A stretch of DNA of 64,000 nucleotides from Bacillota bacterium (lineage in GTDB: Bacteria; Bacillota; Ch66; Ch109), in NCBI GenBank assembly GCA_013178275.1, contig JABLWZ010000012.1, positions 1-64,000 of the forward strand, written 5' to 3'. The translations under genes and the position numbers were made by a program. Shown here one piece after another: positions 37,098-46,690 of this stretch. Numbering within the stretch: position 1 is the stretch's first letter; every line of letters starts with the position of its first letter. The notes beneath the pieces were generated by a model. It was given only the letters and a program-made list of their open reading frames with translations, did not search any database and was not told the DNA's origin.

Positions 37098-39881
37098 TTA
37101 TTTGATCGAGTTCGCGATGACCGTCATTGCTTCGGCCCTGGTTGCATGACCCTGGGGTCTGAAAGAGCCGTCGGGGTACCCCTTGATGCTCCCGTTCTTC
37201 ACCGCTTCGGCCACGGAGTCCCCGGCCCAGGGAGAAATCTGGCCGCAGTCCGTGAAAGCGCTGATATCGGCCTTATCCAGCAGTTTGGCGGCATTCGCGA
37301 TCATTACGGTCATCTGCTCGCGGGTGATCGGGTCGTCCGGCCCAAAGGTGTTTTCGTCGTAGCCCCGGATTATCCCGCTGGCGTATGCGGTGGAGATGTA
37401 GTCCCTGGCCCAGTGGCTGGAGGTGTCGGAGAAGACCTTGCCGCTCTGCGCCGGGAGCTTAAATGCCCTGACCACCACTACGGAGAACTCCGCCCGGGTG
37501 ATGGTGCTGTCCGGCCGGAAGGTCCCGTCGGGGTAGCCGGCGATGCAGCCCTGGCCGCTCAGGCTGGTAATGGCGGTATAGCCCCAGAAGGTAGCGGGAA
37601 CGTCGGAGAATACTGGAACCGCTGGCAGTGCCGGAGCGATTATTGGTGAAGCAGTGGTAAAGCTCAGCACGCTTCCGTAGGATGTCCCTCCCAGGTTCGT
37701 GGCATAGGCTTTGAAATAGTAAGTCGTGCCCGCAGTCAGGCTGCCCAGGGTGGCTGCGAAGGAGCCGGACTGGATGCTGCCGCCGGCATCCAGCTTGTTG
37801 GTGAGGCTGCCGGCGCTGGTGCCCCACAGGAAACCGCAGCCGGTGATATCATGCCCTCGGTCCGAGGTGATGCTGCCGTTCAGGACAGCGGCATCCAACG
37901 TGATGGAGGTGGCGGCGCTGGTCTGTACGACCGGGGCGGAAGCAGCCAGATTGCCGCCCCCTCCGCCGCCTCCGCTGGGACCAGAGACCGCGGTCTGGGT
38001 ATAGGTGACGAACCGGGTAAAGTGCCTGGTCCAGATTACGAGGTCGCTGCTGACGTCCACGGCGTAGTCGCCGTCGGGCGTCGTGATATAGTTATCCGCC
38101 CAGGATTGCGAATCCTGCGCTCCGGCTGGTCTGGGGATCGGGGTAAAGACTCCTCCCCGGGAGTAGCCGGCTGATTTGCCGGCCTGGCCGGGAATCAGCA
38201 GCCGCACCGCTTTGTCGAAGGTCAGTTTCACATCGCCATAACCCACTTCAATTACCGTCTGCACGGTACTGGTGTATCCGGCCGTGGAGGGCGGGGTCAC
38301 GACGTCAGTGGATTCTACTGTGGGAAGGTTGATATCCCCGTTCCAGCCGCTCGGGCCGGTTATGGTGGTAGCATCGGGTATGTTCAGCTGTATATTTCCC
38401 AGGGCAGTCGAATTGTTCACCTGCACCAGCGGGAGCGTGGCCTGGGGACTGTCGCCGCCGGTGGTGCTCACGGTCAAGCTGGCATCGGTTACATCTGAAG
38501 GAACAGTTATGGATGTCGGAGTGGAGGTTATTTCTATGGGTGCCGAGGTTGCGGTTACGGGGTTGGTTACGGTTATCAATAGCGACCCGGTAATCCCGGA
38601 ACCGTCGTTGGCCGCGGCCTGAACCGTTACCTTACCCGCCCCGGTCCCGGTAAGCAGGCCGTTCTGGTCTATGGCCGCCGTCCCGGTTCCCGGCACCACC
38701 GACCAGGTCACGCTTTTATCAGCGGCATCGGCCGGCAGTACAGCCGCGCTCATCTGCAGGGTCGATCCGTTGGCGACCGTGGCGGCGTTCCCCGCTGCGG
38801 TCACCGTAATACTCGTTACCAGAACCGGTGCCGAGGCGTTCACCGTAATATTAAAGTCCTGTGTGTAATCCGTGCTTTCAGACGCGCCGTTGGTGATGGT
38901 CGCCTTGACGGTGACAGTGCCGGCCGCCGTGGTGGACAGCGTATTTCCGGAAATCGTCGCGCCGGTTGTTCCGGCGTCCTTGACGCTCCACACGATGGTC
39001 TGGTTCGTCGCGTTGGCCGGGGCGACTGTTCCGGCAAGCGTCAGGTCAACTCCCGCCGCCGCCGCGGTCGGTACGTCGGTGATGCCGGTGACCGCAACGA
39101 AGGCGGGGGGCGCTGTGGTAATCGTTATTTCCTTTTCGCCGTACACCCCGGAGCCATCCTGCGCGGTGGCGCGGACAGTGACCGAACCGGCCGACGTTGC
39201 CGTGAGCAGTCCGCCGGCGCTGATTGTAGCGCCGCTTCCGGCCTCGATGCTCCAGGTGACATTCTGGTTGGTGGCGTTGGCCGGCAGCACTTCAGCCAGC
39301 ATCTGTAAGGTGCTTCCGACCTGTACGCTCTCCGCTCCGCCGGTGCCGGTCACGGTAATACCGGTCACCGGTATGGAAGCCGGCGCTCCGACGGTGAGGT
39401 TTATCGTGTAGGTCCTGGTCGTCGTTCCATCCTCGGCGGTGACTGTCACCGCGGCGCTGCCCGGCAGGGACGGGGCCTGCGTTATGCTGACCTGTGCGTT
39501 AGGATCGCTCGCCGTAGCGGTGACAATGGCGCTCGCTGTGCCGTAGGGCAGCTCAACGTTATACTCGATGTCACCGGGGTCAAAGCCGCTTACCGGCGTG
39601 CCGTTTACCGAAAGGCCGCTCAGATCGGCGTCATTGCCTGGTACATAGCCGTTAACCACATGCACCGTCAGGGTGGCAGCGGCTCCGGTATCGAAGGTGA
39701 TGTCAAAGTCGAGCGTATCGCCCTCTGAGAGGGAAAGCCCTGACAGGTAATCGTCCAATATGGTCAGGGTACTGCCGACGACAGTGTAATCCGTTGTAAC
39801 TGTCAATGGCGTTGAGCCGTAAACCGCGTCTGTGACTGATGTGACTGATGCCGCGCTGTTCCAGGTGATGATTGTGATCAC
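37098..39881 (-). CDS. 3' half of the split giant surface protein: Ig-like repeats and three SLH domains
   Basis: This 927-codon frame continues the protein interrupted by the frameshift at 39942-39985. It begins inside a domain and has no ribosome site at its first GTG, so it is probably not made alone. Order: an X2/cadherin-like unit, several bacterial Ig-like (Big2) domains of the AVTGITDVPT type, a fibronectin-like stretch near 690-760 (AYATNLGGTSYG), then three SLH motifs (FSDVPATFWGYTAI, FSDTSSHWARDYI, FTDCGQISPWAGDSV) that would anchor the protein to the wall. The downstream terminator is intact. Confidence 0.85.
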   Translation of the reverse strand: MITIITWNSAASVTSVTDAVYGSTPLTVTTDYTVVGSTLTILDDYLSGLSLSEGDTLDFDITFDTGAAATLTVHVVNGYVPGNDADLSGLSVNGTPVSGFDPGDIEYNVELPYGTASAIVTATASDPNAQVSITQAPSLPGSAAVTVTAEDGTTTRTYTINLTVGAPASIPVTGITVTGTGGAESVQVGSTLQMLAEVLPANATNQNVTWSIEAGSGATISAGGLLTATSAGSVTVRATAQDGSGVYGEKEITITTAPPAFVAVTGITDVPTAAAAGVDLTLAGTVAPANATNQTIVWSVKDAGTTGATISGNTLSTTAAGTVTVKATITNGASESTDYTQDFNITVNASAPVLVTSITVTAAGNAATVANGSTLQMSAAVLPADAADKSVTWSVVPGTGTAAIDQNGLLTGTGAGKVTVQAAANDGSGITGSLLITVTNPVTATSAPIEITSTPTSITVPSDVTDASLTVSTTGGDSPQATLPLVQVNNSTALGNIQLNIPDATTITGPSGWNGDINLPTVESTDVVTPPSTAGYTSTVQTVIEVGYGDVKLTFDKAVRLLIPGQAGKSAGYSRGGVFTPIPRPAGAQDSQSWADNYITTPDGDYAVDVSSDLVIWTRHFTRFVTYTQTAVSGPSGGGGGGGNLAASAPVVQTSAATSITLDAAVLNGSITSDRGHDITGCGFLWGTSAGSLTNKLDAGGSIQSGSFAATLGSLTAGTTYYFKAYATNLGGTSYGSVLSFTTASPIIAPALPAVPVFSDVPATFWGYTAITSLSGQGCIAGYPDGTFRPDSTITRAEFSVVVVRAFKLPAQSGKVFSDTSSHWARDYISTAYASGIIRGYDENTFGPDDPITREQMTVMIANAAKLLDKADISAFTDCGQISPWAGDSVAEAVKNGSIKGYPDGSFRPQGHATRAEAMTVIANSIK
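38845..39105 (-). repeat. Ig-like domain DNA repeat, copy 1
   Basis: About 260 bases encoding an Ig-like domain (AVTGITDVPTAAAAGVDLTL to STDYTQDFNITVN). Nearly the same DNA and protein recur at about 40253-40520, in the same orientation, on the other side of the frameshift. Confidence 0.85.
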
Positions 39882-39882
39882 A

Positions 39883-42800
39883 TCAGCAGGGGCATTTAAG
39901 TCGTAATTGCGGGATATGGGGCTGATGGTGGGCGGCGTGGTGTCGGTGATGCTGATAGTCAGCGTCGGTGATGCTGATAGTCAGCGTCGCCGCCGCACCC
40001 GCGTTGAACTCAACCGTCAGTACGAGGCTGCCGGTGGTCTGCGCCGCCAGATACTCCTTCTTGATGGTGAGCGTATCGTCCGAAACCGTGTAGTTACCCG
40101 CGCCGATGGAGATTCCTCCGGCTTTTACGTCGCTGATGCCGGTCGCGCTTCCCCAGGTGACGGCGGTCTGTACGTCAGCCTGGCTGTCGGTTTTCTTGTC
40201 GAAGCTGCCGCTGTCGGGGGAAATGGTCGCATCGACCACCGGGGCCGCGCTCACCGTGATATCAAAGTCCTGCGTGTAGTCCGTGCTTTCGGTCAGGCCG
40301 TTGGTTATGGTCGCCGTCACGGTGACAGTGCCGGCCGCCGTGGTTGAGAGCGTATTTCCGGAGATCGCAGCGCCGGTCGTTCCTGCACTCTTGACGCTCC
40401 ACACGATGGTCTGGTTCGTCGCGTTGGCGGGGGCGACTGTTCCGGCAAGCGTCAGGTCAACTCCTGCCGTCGCCGCGGTCGGCACGTCGGTGATGCCGGT
40501 TACCGCAACGAAGGCGGGGGGCGCCGCTTCTGTCGCCGGGAACACCGCCGTTATTACCCCTGAATCAGCGGCGTTGGTTGCAGTCGCTCCGGCTACCGTG
40601 AAGAAGTTGGCTGCCACGCCATTTAAGGTATAACCGGTTTTCGGCGTCAGGGTGATGGTTGCCGTGTAGACCGTGCTCGCCGCAAAGGGATTATCCGCCG
40701 GGCTCCATGTTACGGCTCCCGTGTACTGGGCCGTTTCGGTTATTTCTGTCATCGGAGCCGCGTCCCTCGCCGGGGCGGTCACGCCGCCGATTGCAGCAAG
40801 GGATATTACGGCGGGCGGAATCACAAGACCGCCGACTCCGACGCCGTCAAGCACCGGATAACCGCCGTTGATTTCCGGGTCCCACATCCACGGGTCCGTC
40901 ATGTCGGTATCCGAATTCAGGGTATCCGCGAAAGCCTGCAGGGTCATGTCACCGCTGCTCTTGCCCAAGTCCAAATCGTTCAGGGCCAAATCGCCGGCAC
41001 CGCCGTCGGCAACGCCGGGCAGACCTTCCCGCTCGAGCCAATAAATATTGGATATGGAGCCGGTGCACTGGCCTTCACCGGCCAAGCTACCGTTATAAGT
41101 CGCGCCGCTTACCGATCCGATCGCATAGCAGTTGGCGATCGTTACCTCTCCAAAATAACAGCCTACAAATCCGCCGTTATAGGTGCAGGTCCCGGTTACG
41201 CTGCCGGTCGCGTAGCAGTCGGTAACGGTCGGGGCTATACCGACGTCAACCCCGAAATAGCCCAGCAGGCCGCCGCCAAAACCGGACGCCGGCGCGCCGT
41301 GGTCGTATGTCCCCGATACGTCGCATTCCGAATAGCATTCGCTGATCTCCGAATTATACGCCTGCCCGATCAGGCCGCCGGCATAGGAGCCTGAAACGTA
41401 GGAGGAGACGCTGCCGGTCGAATAGCAGCGCTCGATGTCGGCCCCGGCCGAGTAGCCGGCGAGCGCGCCGGCGCCCTGATCACTCGATCCGATCGCATTG
41501 GAGTCGAGCGTTACGGACACATCCGTCAGGCCCAGATCCGTTACCGTCCCTCCGTCGATTTTGCCGAACAGCCCTGCGTTCCACTGCGAATAAATGCTGC
41601 TATCCGACGTGTCATAGGATACATCGGCGCTGAGGTTTGCGATCACGTGCCCGTTTCCGATGAATGTGCCCGCAAACGGCGGTATAGAGGAGCAGATGGG
41701 GAACCAGTTGTACCCGGAGAGGTCCAGATCGTCCTCGAGGTAGATGGTAACGTCCTCAAAGCCATCGAAGTTCAGTATGGATTGCAGTGAGAGCCACGCG
41801 AGCTCCTCGGGGGTGTCGATATAAATCTCGTCGTCGCCCGGCGTATATCCGTCCGGCGTCTGAGCATGCCCAAGCCAGCTGTCGCTCAGGTCGACAAGGC
41901 TGATGTCCGCCTCGTATGTCGTTCCCGTACTCAAGGATACCAGCGCCGAACCGACGCTGTCACTGTACGTTTTACCACCCGTCGTATAGGACGAAGCGTA
42001 AATGGAATAAAAATAGCTATTGGAATCCGCAATCTCCACCGTTAAGCTGTAATTCCCGTCGCCGTCCGCCGTCGTGGTTGCAAGGTAAGTAAGTTCACCG
42101 GATGCAAAATTGAAATCGTACAGCTTCAGGGTGACGCCGGGCGCCGGGGTCGTCCCGTCCGGCAGAGTAACCGTGCCGCTGATCGTGCAGACGACGACCC
42201 CGTCGCCGACGCCGATGAGCACCGGATAGCCGCTGTTGACGCCGGAAACGGTGATCCACGGAGCGGGCGTCCGGCCGCTGTTCAGGGTTACAGAAAAGCT
42301 GGCATCGCTCATGTCAGCGCCGTCTATCGCCGCGGCCGTTGCCGTACCGTCTCCTGCTGCGTCGGCAGCCGTCCCGCTGAGCCAGTAGCTGTTCGTTTCA
42401 CTGTCGTGTTCCCAGCCGACGAAGCCGCCGGTATACGTCTCGCCGGAGACGGCGCCGGCCGAATAGCAGTTGGCCACGGTGGTGTTGTTCGTGCCGACGA
42501 AGCCGCCGGCATACGTCCCGCCGGTGACAGTGCCGGTCGAATAGCAGTCACCCACGGTGCCGCCGGAACTGCCGGCAAAGCCGCCGGAATAGTAGCCGCC
42601 GCTTACAGTCCCCGTCGAATAGCATGCTAGAATGCTGCCGAAGCTGGCGGCCTGGCCCGCGAATCCGCCCGCCATCGACCCTCCCGATACGGATACGGCG
42701 CCGGTGGAATAACAGTTCATGACCGCTCCCGCGTTATAACCGACGAACCCGCCGTCGGTAATGTTGTCGCTGGCGGTCACGCTTCCCGTCGCGTAGCAAC

Positions 42801-43857
42801 CGGTAACCGCCGACGAGTTGCTGCCGATAAACCCGCCGGTATCGGTTCCGCCGCTGATATTGCCCGTCGCGTGACAGCCGCTCACCGTGTAGCCTGCGCA
42901 GAAGCCGATAAAGCCGCCCACACTGCCGTTCGTACTGCTCTGAGTGACGTTTCCGGAGGCGTCGCTGTCCTCGATGGAGTAGCCGGGATCGCTCCCAGCG
43001 CGACCGGCAAAGCCCCCGGTAAAACCGCTGGCGTATTCATTTTCAACGGTCCCCGTTGAGCGGCTGTCGGTCACAGACGTATTGTTCAGCATGCCCGCGA
43101 GTCCGCCGAGATACGAAGCCGATGTGCCGACTGCGGCGGACGAGTCGCAGTCCGACACGCTCCCGTTAATGATGTCGCCAACCAGTCCGCCGCAATAAGT
43201 TTCCATCTGGTCCATGGAGGCCGTTACCTGTCCCGACACGGAACAGCCCTCGATCGAGCCATCCTCCTCTTTGCCGACCAGCCCGCCGCAAAATGCATAG
43301 AAGTTGCTCGACGAGAGAGACACATCACCCGTTACCGAGCAATCTGTGATGGAATCCTTCGAATATCCCGCGATTCCGCCCGCGTATCCGTGTTCGGCGT
43401 TGTAGGTCGATTCGATGGAGACGCCGGTTAAGTTCACATCCTGGATCGTTCCGTTGTACACCTGTCCGAAAAGACCCGCGTACTTCATGGTATCCAATAT
43501 CGTCAGCCCGGAAATCGTATAGCCGTTCCCGTCAAAATCCCCCCTGAACTGAGTTGGGTCGCTGCCGATCGGAGCCCAATAATGGGCCGACAGGTCGATA
43601 TCGCCGCCGAGTTCGATGGTACAATCTGTAAAATTATTAATATAACTGTTGACCTGCGCCGCCACCCAGGCCAGTTCTTCCGGACTGGTTACGGTGTAGG
43701 TGGTCCCGTCGTTCGCGGGCTCCGACGCCGCGTAATCCGACCAGGAGCCGGACACGTCGGCGGCTCGGGCCGGTGTCGTTATTATTGGAAACAGCGCGGC
43801 CATGAAAGCGATGGCCAGGAAACCACTCAGGATTTTTTTCGATTTCCTCTTTATCAT
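39883..43857 (-). CDS. 5' half of the split giant surface protein: signal peptide, GLUG repeats, Ig-like and X2 domains
   Basis: The 1324-residue frame begins with a Sec signal peptide (KRKSKKILSGFLAIAF, cleavage after PARA near residue 32). There follow GLUG-type repeats rich in Gly, Cys, Tyr, Ser, Thr (for example GGFVGYNAGAVMNCYSTGAV) to about 520, a carboxypeptidase-regulatory-like domain, a second GLUG block near 640-960, an Ig-like domain, and an X2 domain (ISPDSGSFDKKT). The last 25 residues are frameshifted nonsense rich in His. ATG 43857 has AAGGAG 11 bases ahead. The full product would be an about 2,250-residue SLH-anchored adhesin or S-layer protein. Confidence 0.85.
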   Translation of the reverse strand: MIKRKSKKILSGFLAIAFMAALFPIITTPARAADVSGSWSDYAASEPANDGTTYTVTSPEELAWVAAQVNSYINNFTDCTIELGGDIDLSAHYWAPIGSDPTQFRGDFDGNGYTISGLTILDTMKYAGLFGQVYNGTIQDVNLTGVSIESTYNAEHGYAGGIAGYSKDSITDCSVTGDVSLSSSNFYAFCGGLVGKEEDGSIEGCSVSGQVTASMDQMETYCGGLVGDIINGSVSDCDSSAAVGTSASYLGGLAGMLNNTSVTDSRSTGTVENEYASGFTGGFAGRAGSDPGYSIEDSDASGNVTQSSTNGSVGGFIGFCAGYTVSGCHATGNISGGTDTGGFIGSNSSAVTGCYATGSVTASDNITDGGFVGYNAGAVMNCYSTGAVSVSGGSMAGGFAGQAASFGSILACYSTGTVSGGYYSGGFAGSSGGTVGDCYSTGTVTGGTYAGGFVGTNNTTVANCYSAGAVSGETYTGGFVGWEHDSETNSYWLSGTAADAAGDGTATAAAIDGADMSDASFSVTLNSGRTPAPWITVSGVNSGYPVLIGVGDGVVVCTISGTVTLPDGTTPAPGVTLKLYDFNFASGELTYLATTTADGDGNYSLTVEIADSNSYFYSIYASSYTTGGKTYSDSVGSALVSLSTGTTYEADISLVDLSDSWLGHAQTPDGYTPGDDEIYIDTPEELAWLSLQSILNFDGFEDVTIYLEDDLDLSGYNWFPICSSIPPFAGTFIGNGHVIANLSADVSYDTSDSSIYSQWNAGLFGKIDGGTVTDLGLTDVSVTLDSNAIGSSDQGAGALAGYSAGADIERCYSTGSVSSYVSGSYAGGLIGQAYNSEISECYSECDVSGTYDHGAPASGFGGGLLGYFGVDVGIAPTVTDCYATGSVTGTCTYNGGFVGCYFGEVTIANCYAIGSVSGATYNGSLAGEGQCTGSISNIYWLEREGLPGVADGGAGDLALNDLDLGKSSGDMTLQAFADTLNSDTDMTDPWMWDPEINGGYPVLDGVGVGGLVIPPAVISLAAIGGVTAPARDAAPMTEITETAQYTGAVTWSPADNPFAASTVYTATITLTPKTGYTLNGVAANFFTVAGATATNAADSGVITAVFPATEAAPPAFVAVTGITDVPTAATAGVDLTLAGTVAPANATNQTIVWSVKSAGTTGAAISGNTLSTTAAGTVTVTATITNGLTESTDYTQDFDITVSAAPVVDATISPDSGSFDKKTDSQADVQTAVTWGSATGISDVKAGGISIGAGNYTVSDDTLTIKKEYLAAQTTGSLVLTVEFNAGAAATLTISITDADYQHHRHHAAHHQPHIPQLRLKCPC
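39942..39985. repeat. 22-base exact tandem duplication causing a frameshift
   Basis: Two identical 22-base units, 39942-39963 and 39964-39985, are followed by the first four bases of a third. Twenty-two is 3n+1, so the second unit shifts the frame and the upstream half stops within 100 bases. Reading with one unit only gives SITDTTPPTISPISRNYDLN directly joined to the downstream frame. Confidence 0.95.
40253..40520 (-). repeat. Ig-like domain DNA repeat, copy 2
   Basis: Near-identical counterpart of 38845-39105, encoding AVTGITDVPTAATAGVDLTL to ESTDYTQDFDITVS. The two copies are about 1.4 kb apart in the same orientation, with the 22-base duplication between them. Confidence 0.85.
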
Positions 43858-43970
43858 GTCTATCAACTCTCCTTAAAATATGATTCATATCCACCGCTTT
43901 AGGGGCACACGGCATGCGGAAAAATGGTCTGCCTTCCAGAAGTCCCCAATAGTATTTTATATGTATCGAC

Positions 43971-44003
43971 AAAAAAGTCATCGTACCTGGGTACGATGAC
44001 TTC
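43971..44003 (-). terminator. Terminator of the luxR-type gene
   Basis: AAGTCATCGTACC, TG, GGTACGATGACTT: a perfect 13-pair stem. On the minus strand it is followed by TTTTTTG. It lies 25 bases past the regulator's stop codon and ahead of the SLH protein gene, so the two are separate transcripts. Confidence 0.9.
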
Positions 44004-44026
44004 AAATTTTAAAGGAATGATTAAAG

Positions 44027-46597
44027 TTATACAGATTCAAAAACGCGGGTCTCCCGGACGAGCTTGTTGCACTGAACCCGGTTCGCGACCCCCAGTTTGG
44101 TATAAATATTGCCGGTGTGCGTTTTAACCGTCCGCAGGCCGATGTTCAGCTTCTTACATATCTCCTCGTTGGTGCAGGCAGCGTACAGCAGCTTCAGAAC
44201 CTCAAGCTCTTTCACCGTCAGCCGGTTTCTGATAATATCCTCGGCTTCCGTGCCCATGGAGGCGGAAGCCGTCCTGCTTCCGGCCTCTATTTGAGCGTTT
44301 ATGCTTTTGGCAAAATCCGCCGTATCTTCGCCGGGTCCGCTGTTTTTTCCCGCCACATGCTTTAATATATCAAAAATTTCCTCGTCTTCATCAATATAGC
44401 TTCTGACAAACCCCTTCACCATTCCGATGGCAAGCGATTGTTCCATGTAATCTGCGGAACGAGTAATCTCGTTTTTCTTCCAGGCAATCACAGAAAGGAG
44501 ATTCAGAATCTCGGTTTTGCTGTGCAGCCTGCCCTCGGCGTCCGCAAAGGCCAAAAGCCTCAGCAGCAGCAGTTGAGCATCCTCAAGTTTTCTTTTCTTG
44601 ATCAGCACCCTGGCAAATACGATCAGTTCAAATTCGTTGATCCTGTTCAGTTCGCCGTATATGCTGAGCTTGTTTTCTTCCGCCCATCTGTATGCCGGGT
44701 TCACAGTTCCGGTTTCCAAATACAGACGCGCCCGAAAGGCCCGAATAAGGCCGAACCAGTGGAACTGGTTCACTGATTTCAGGTTATCTTCACACGCATC
44801 CAGCGCTTCGAAAGCCCCCGCGGCGTTCCCCTTTGCTCTTTTAATTCGTGCAATATTGACCATCGCTGGCACAATGACGCCCGGACATCCCGCAGGCCGC
44901 GCCTTCTCTATCGCTCCGGTAAGATACGGCATGGACTGATCCATGCGGTTGTTTTCATAGTAATATTCGCCTGCCGCCAGAAGTGAATATCCGGGATTGT
45001 TCGGAACCAATCTCTGATACTCGTTATTGGCGATTTCGAATTCGTCTTTATGATTCACGGCCAAATCGGCCATCGATTGAATCGGACAGCGATAAAAATA
45101 AATATCCGACCGGTTGAAATCTAAATACCTGGAAAGCATTTTCCGGTTGTGACCCAGCGGTCTAAATTCCCCGATCAAAGCCAGCAATTCCTCGATTTTT
45201 CCTTCATTTAAAAGCAGATATAACCACAGCAGATTGACAACATTCTTCATTTCCTGCCCCGGCCCGGACTCCGCCGTGTTTATCAGCAACGTTTTCGCCT
45301 TTTCGATCCAAATATGCGCAAGATTAAAACGCCTGCATTCCGTGTAATACGCGGAGTAAAACGCGGCTACCCTGGGGCTTTTTTCCCGGTAGGATTCCGG
45401 CAGGGCATTGAGCCAGGAGATACCGGTGTCAAAAGAGTTCATCATAACGAGCTCGCCCAGATGCTGTTCGATCAGGCAGTATGCTTGCTCATAGCGAAAC
45501 CCGGTCAGGTAATTGGCAATGGCTTCGGGATATCTCCCCTGACGGCAATACCAATCCGCCGCCCGGGTATGAAGCTCGCGGACCCTGTCCGGCTGCGTCT
45601 TGGTGAAAAGCTTATAGAGGAATTCCCGAAAAATATTGTGATACCTGTAGCTTCTGCCGTCCAAGGAGATCACGAATTCGTTCCGGGAACTCATTTCCTC
45701 CAGCATTTGATCCGCATTACTGCCGCCGGTAACATAGTCGCATAATTGGCCGCACATGGTCCCCAAAATGGAGGTTTCCAGAACGAAATTTCTTTTTTCT
45801 TCCGGCCACGAACCGAAAACTTCGTTCAGGAGGTATTGCTCGATACTGTAACTGCTCCTGTAAATGCCTAACGCTAGATCCTGAACGCCGGGTTCCCTTT
45901 CCATGGAAAGCGCAATGGCCACCAGCGCCGCAGCCCATCCCTCGGTATGATTTTCAAGTTTCTGAACATCGGAAATCGCGACATCCAGTTCCATTTTTTT
46001 AAGAAATGCCGCGATCTCTTCCCTCCGAAAGCGCAGCTCGCCGACGCCGATGCTGAAAAAATTCGACTTAAGTTTATATCCTGCCAGGCCATAGCCCAGT
46101 TCTGCCCTGCCGATGACAACCATATGCAGTTTGGAAGGGAGAAAGTCAATAAAATAGGATAACCCTTTAAAGATCTGCCAGTTTGTAATGACCTGCGTAT
46201 CGTCGATGATAAATACGCTGTCCGCCGGCAGCCCGGAAGCCCGGTCGATGATTATTTTGATCTGGGTATTTGCCTCCAGCAACTCCTGTGAGGAAAACAC
46301 ATATTCCGTATCACTGCTGATTCCAGGCAAAATAGCGTCGAGAGCGGCGCAGAAATATCTCCAGAACAACCTGGGATCGTTGTCCCCCGCATCGACGGTA
46401 AGCCATACGCACGGTAATCCGGAACTGTCGGCCCATTTCTGTACGGCAGCCGTCTTTCCATAACCGGAAGGAGCCGTCACCAGCGTAAGCTTCCGCTTTA
46501 AGCAGTTATACAGCTTTTGATTCAAATGAGGCCGCGGAATGACAAATGGTCCCGGTTTCGGCATATTGATTTTTGTTTTTATCAATAGGCTATCCAT
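44027..46597 (-). CDS. LuxR-family ATP-binding regulator, MalT/LAL type
   Basis: A large transcriptional activator of 856 residues. The STAND-type NTPase domain has the P-loop APSGYGKTAAV near residue 42 and FIIDDTQVI (Walker B). A long helical TPR-like middle follows (about 330-740). The C-terminal LuxR helix-turn-helix is LTVKELEVLKLLYAACTNEE then ICKKLNIGLRTVKTHTGNIY. Such proteins respond to an inducer bound by the TPR region. It directly precedes the SLH surface protein gene, which it may control (inference). The gene is visibly richer in A+T than the housekeeping regions, suggesting transfer. Confidence 0.9.
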   Translation of the reverse strand: MDSLLIKTKINMPKPGPFVIPRPHLNQKLYNCLKRKLTLVTAPSGYGKTAAVQKWADSSGLPCVWLTVDAGDNDPRLFWRYFCAALDAILPGISSDTEYVFSSQELLEANTQIKIIIDRASGLPADSVFIIDDTQVITNWQIFKGLSYFIDFLPSKLHMVVIGRAELGYGLAGYKLKSNFFSIGVGELRFRREEIAAFLKKMELDVAISDVQKLENHTEGWAAALVAIALSMEREPGVQDLALGIYRSSYSIEQYLLNEVFGSWPEEKRNFVLETSILGTMCGQLCDYVTGGSNADQMLEEMSSRNEFVISLDGRSYRYHNIFREFLYKLFTKTQPDRVRELHTRAADWYCRQGRYPEAIANYLTGFRYEQAYCLIEQHLGELVMMNSFDTGISWLNALPESYREKSPRVAAFYSAYYTECRRFNLAHIWIEKAKTLLINTAESGPGQEMKNVVNLLWLYLLLNEGKIEELLALIGEFRPLGHNRKMLSRYLDFNRSDIYFYRCPIQSMADLAVNHKDEFEIANNEYQRLVPNNPGYSLLAAGEYYYENNRMDQSMPYLTGAIEKARPAGCPGVIVPAMVNIARIKRAKGNAAGAFEALDACEDNLKSVNQFHWFGLIRAFRARLYLETGTVNPAYRWAEENKLSIYGELNRINEFELIVFARVLIKKRKLEDAQLLLLRLLAFADAEGRLHSKTEILNLLSVIAWKKNEITRSADYMEQSLAIGMVKGFVRSYIDEDEEIFDILKHVAGKNSGPGEDTADFAKSINAQIEAGSRTASASMGTEAEDIIRNRLTVKELEVLKLLYAACTNEEICKKLNIGLRTVKTHTGNIYTKLGVANRVQCNKLVRETRVFESV

Positions 46598-46616
46598 TTA
46601 ATTACCTCAAATATCG

Positions 46617-46690
46617 GGGACGCCTCCCCAATTTTGGATTGTGCCTTCTTCGCGGGATCAGCACAATTCAATTTTATGGGTAGGCGTCCC
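46617..46690. repeat. Long imperfect inverted repeat upstream of the luxR-type gene
   Basis: Arms of about 28 bases: GGGACGCCTCCCCA with ATTGTGC on the left, GCACAAT with TGGGTAGGCGTCCC on the right. The outer 14 bases pair at 13 positions. TTTTT follows on the plus strand. This could be a MITE or REP-like element, or a terminator between hppA and the regulator. It begins 20 bases before the regulator's start codon. Confidence 0.7.

Noticed and set aside
39883-43857. GLUG repeat DNA as a CRISPR array
   Set aside because: The repeats are in-frame protein repeats of variable length and spacing, not identical short repeats with unique spacers.
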